Assembly (NCBI GenBank): GCA_016287995.1
Contig: JAEEXW010000108.1
Coordinates: forward strand, 1-8,219
Direction: 5' to 3'
DNA from: Bacteroidales bacterium
Lineage (GTDB): Bacteria > Bacteroidota > Bacteroidia > Bacteroidales > UBA3824
Length of the DNA stretch: 8,219 bases
Part shown: positions 6,231 through 8,219 of the stretch, one piece after another
How positions within the stretch are numbered: position 1 is the stretch's first letter
How the letters are laid out: every line of letters starts with the position of its first letter
Translations under genes and position numbers: made by a program
The notes under the pieces: model-generated
What the model was told of the DNA's origin: nothing
The model's input: only the letters and a program-made list of their open reading frames with translations
Databases searched by the model: none

Positions 6231-7575
6231 TTACGGCGTTAACAATTTTTTCAGAAAACGCGCTCAAAGTTGTATCTCTTGCGCCCATAAGCAAAATTAT
6301 ATCGCCGGTTTTGACCGTTTTTTTTAAGAAATCTGCTAAAAGGTTTCTGTCGTCTATGTAAATGGATTTTTTGCCGTTTTTTTGCAGACCTTCCGTAAAT
6401 TCTTCCGCGCTTATTGACCTATCAACCGTACCTCCGGCGTAATAAATTTTTGAAAAAATCATAATATCGTCTTCGCGCAAAATTTCTGAAAGGCGTTCTA
6501 TAAGTTCCGTTTTCATAAGACGCGACGGCGCAAAACCATGCGGCTGAAACCATGCCAAAACCCGTTTTGAAATCTTTTGACATGCTGAAACCGTTGCGCA
6601 AATTTTGGCAGGATTGTGCGCAAAATCGTCCATAACCATAATTTTGCCATCGTTAAAAACGATTCTGTTACGACGGAAAATACCTTCGTATTTTGCTAAC
6701 GAGGCCGCCGTTTTAAGATCGTTTACCTTAAAAATTCTCGCAACCGCAAGAGCCGCCAAAGCATTTTCCATGTTATGATGACCAATAACAGAGAGCGTAA
6801 AGCGTTGATTGTTAGAATAAAACGTTATCCCTGAAATATCTTGCGAAAAATCGTAACCGTAATTTTCAGCCCCGGAGTCAAGACACGAAAAATTATGACC
6901 CGTATCAAGTTTTTTTGACAGCGGATTGTCAAGATTTACGATTAAAGTTTCTTTCGTGTTGCGTTTAAAAGTCTCAAACAACGGCACAAGTTCTGAAATT
7001 TCTTTGTGGTCTTTGTCAATATTGAGAATAAGTCCTATTTTCGGTTTGTATTTTGTGATTGTACCGTCCGATTCGTCGGTTTCGATAACAAGAATATCTG
7101 ATTTTCCGACAAAAGCATTACCGATTAATCCCTTGTTTTGCAGAGAGATAAGTCCTGCGCCTGTTATCAGCGAAGGTTCAAAGCCGCACTCTTGAAGCAC
7201 GTGAAAAATCATCGCCGTAGTCGTGGATTTTCCAGAGGTTCCGGCAACTGCGATTGTAAAATTAGCATTACAAATTTCCGCTAACAAATCCGAACGGTGC
7301 AAAATTTTTACACCGCCGTCTTTTGCCGCTTTATATTCTTTGACCGTATCTTCTATCGCAGTGGAAACCACCGCAAAATCAGTATCAGAGTCCAAAACGC
7401 CTTCGCCTTGCGGATAACATTTTATGCCCAAGATTTCGAGTTTTTGACGTGTCTCATTGCTGCCGCCGTTAATAAACTTTCTGTCCGAGCCTGAAACTTT
7501 ATGCCCTTTGCCTTTTAAATACTGTGCAACCGCACTCATGCCCGAACCGGCAATGCCGATAAAAAAATATTTCAT
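6223..7575 (-). CDS. MurC-related Mur ligase (UDP-N-acetylmuramate--L-alanine ligase family), probable paralogue
   Basis: A 450-residue cytosolic ATP-dependent amide ligase with the three Mur domains in order: a Rossmann UDP-binding domain (Y-F-I-G-I-A-G-S-G-M-S, 4-14), the ATPase domain with P-loop A-G-T-S-G-K-S-T-T-T (111-120, K116), E-T-D-E-S-D-G (165-171) and N-I-D-K-D-H (185-190), then G-H-H-N-M-E-N-A (265-272) and the C-terminal domain from about 300 with R-R (301-302), D-D-F-A-H-N-P (316-322) and F-Q-P-H-G-F (343-348). The N-terminal motif and DESDG point to MurC. Yet the P-loop lacks the MurC H-G-K-T form, D-D-F-A-H is closer to Mpl, and Y-Y-A-G-G-T (378-383) replaces the usual Y-x-A-G-E. 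True MurC normally sits in the division/cell-wall cluster, so I infer a paralogue acting on a related UDP-MurNAc or recycled substrate; genuine MurC is the alternative. It starts 4 nt after the parC stop, so it is in that operon. The family is firm, the substrate is not. Confidence 0.85.
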   Translation of the reverse strand: MKYFFIGIAGSGMSAVAQYLKGKGHKVSGSDRKFINGGSNETRQKLEILGIKCYPQGEGVLDSDTDFAVVSTAIEDTVKEYKAAKDGGVKILHRSDLLAEICNANFTIAVAGTSGKSTTTAMIFHVLQECGFEPSLITGAGLISLQNKGLIGNAFVGKSDILVIETDESDGTITKYKPKIGLILNIDKDHKEISELVPLFETFKRNTKETLIVNLDNPLSKKLDTGHNFSCLDSGAENYGYDFSQDISGITFYSNNQRFTLSVIGHHNMENALAALAVARIFKVNDLKTAASLAKYEGIFRRNRIVFNDGKIMVMDDFAHNPAKICATVSACQKISKRVLAWFQPHGFAPSRLMKTELIERLSEILREDDIMIFSKIYYAGGTVDRSISAEEFTEGLQKNGKKSIYIDDRNLLADFLKKTVKTGDIILLMGARDTTLSAFSEKIVNAVKN

Positions 7576-7579
7576 CTTC

Positions 7580-8219
7580 TTACAATTTCATGACCGTTTG
7601 ACCTTCGCCGTCAACAACCTCAAAATCAGGTTCTTCCCAGTTGTCTGGATTGTCATCGGGATTATCATCTTCGCCGTCTTCCGGAACTTCGGGGTTGTGT
7701 TCAAACTTCATCGTTTCAACAGTATAAATGCTAACTCGCTTACCGTGAGCCTTATAACTCTTGTCGCCGATAAATTCCACAGCGTCAATTACTTCTTCGG
7801 GACGGTCAGCATATTTGCCACCAAAGGTAACTTTCAAAATAGGATTTTGGTCAACCGTCAAATCGTAAAGTTTGCTTTGAAGACTATCGCCCAACAAATA
7901 TAATTCTTTGTCGCTGTCTTCAATCTTAAACCGCTTTAAGTAGCAGAACTCCATGTCCGCATCATAATACGCCAAAGAATAAATTTCTTCGGGATTGAAT
8001 TTTCTAATTAAAATTATATCATCGTCAAAATGCGTGCTGAGATCATAGCCCGTAACGCGGTAGTGTCCTGTTTTTCTAATAGTTACGATTTTGTCATCAC
8101 CAGAAAATTCGCCCAAAAAGTCGCCAATTTCCTGAGTGTTAAGTTTTGAAACCGAAGTGTCAAACCAAATTTTCAAGCCACCTAACGTGCTGACACCGTT
8201 TGTCATTTTCGTGATTCTC
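7580..8219 (-). CDS. parC: DNA topoisomerase IV subunit A / gyrase A-like, C-terminal end (truncated by window)
   Basis: The last about 212 codons of a type IIA topoisomerase A subunit of the Bacteroidota ParC/GyrA type; the enzyme decatenates and relaxes DNA together with a ParE/GyrB partner. The visible part is the end of the DNA-wrapping beta-pinwheel domain. Recognised stretches, numbered from the Met at 8206, are L-G-G-L-K-I-W-F-D (8-16), L-G-E-F-S-G-D-D-K-I (31-40), a Y-D-A-D-M-E-F-C-Y-L-K-R-F segment, and V-T-F-G-G-K-Y-A-D-R-P-E-E-V followed by E-F-I-G-D-K-S-Y-K-A-H-G-K-R, typical of these proteins. The catalytic Tyr domain lies beyond the right edge. The ATG at 8204-8206 is internal, since the frame stays open to the edge (R-I-T-K before it) and the protein is far too short otherwise. 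It ends in an acidic tail with a D-D-N-P repeat. The Mur ligase follows 4 nt downstream. The ParC versus GyrA name rests on memory of Bacteroidota homologues. Confidence 0.85.
   Translation of the reverse strand, partial: RITKMTNGVSTLGGLKIWFDTSVSKLNTQEIGDFLGEFSGDDKIVTIRKTGHYRVTGYDLSTHFDDDIILIRKFNPEEIYSLAYYDADMEFCYLKRFKIEDSDKELYLLGDSLQSKLYDLTVDQNPILKVTFGGKYADRPEEVIDAVEFIGDKSYKAHGKRVSIYTVETMKFEHNPEVPEDGEDDNPDDNPDNWEEPDFEVVDGEGQTVMKL
7640..7669 (-). repeat. Short in-frame repeat encoding D-D-N-P units in the ParC tail
   Basis: Ten codons read D-D-N-P-D-D-N-P-D-N, two and a half copies of a 12-nt unit (GAT GAY AAT CCM type) with silent differences between copies. It sits inside the acidic C-terminal tail of the topoisomerase subunit and probably arose by slippage or local duplication. 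No separate function is implied. Confidence 0.7.

Noticed and set aside
7457..7903. 148-codon plus-strand open frame across the parC/ligase junction
   Set aside because: It lies antisense to two clearly homologous genes, spans their junction, and its product has no recognisable domain; a shadow frame.
8204..8206. ATG as the start of a free-standing 208-residue protein
   Set aside because: The sequence matches the middle of a topoisomerase A C-terminal domain and the frame stays open to the edge, so this Met is internal.

Overview
The window looks like a chromosomal housekeeping segment from a member of the Bacteroidota, most likely Bacteroidales. The evidence is the type of each protein: a large PurL with a fused glutaminase domain, a DUF4907-type lipoprotein, a dipeptidyl peptidase IV of the Porphyromonas/Bacteroides size, and a ParC-like topoisomerase A subunit with the Bacteroidota C-terminus. 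Starts are preceded by A-rich rather than Shine-Dalgarno sequence, and one TAnnTTTG-type promoter element is visible. The DNA is AT-rich throughout, with no sharp change in composition and no sign of mobile elements, tRNA/rRNA genes, CRISPR arrays or insertion scars.

Layout, plus strand. (1) Positions 1-797 are the 3' end of purL (glutaminase domain), overlapping by 4 nt (ATGA) a small DUF4907-like lipoprotein gene at 794-1117; a strong intrinsic terminator at 1121-1156 closes this unit. (2) A probable promoter at 1172-1179 starts a two-gene unit: an inner-membrane LTA-synthase/sulfatase-fold phosphotransferase (1206-3152) and, 5 nt later, a secreted dipeptidyl peptidase IV (3158-5323). (3) After a 132-nt AT-rich gap comes a single aquaporin Z gene (5456-6172).

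Layout, minus strand. A two-gene unit converges on the aquaporin gene: the 3' end of a ParC-like topoisomerase IV subunit A gene (8219 down to 7580), followed 4 nt later by a MurC-related Mur ligase (7575 down to 6223). The convergent pair shares a hairpin at 6197-6230 that is flanked by T-runs on both strands and so can stop transcription from both sides.

Functionally the genes cover purine synthesis, envelope modification, peptide nutrition, water flux, DNA decatenation and a cell-wall-type ligase. They do not form one pathway. The most interesting points are the Mur ligase, which has MurC architecture but altered core motifs and sits behind parC rather than in a division/cell-wall cluster; the DUF4907 lipoprotein translationally coupled to purL; and the LTA-synthase-like enzyme in a Gram-negative lineage. 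I see no convincing undescribed multi-gene system here.
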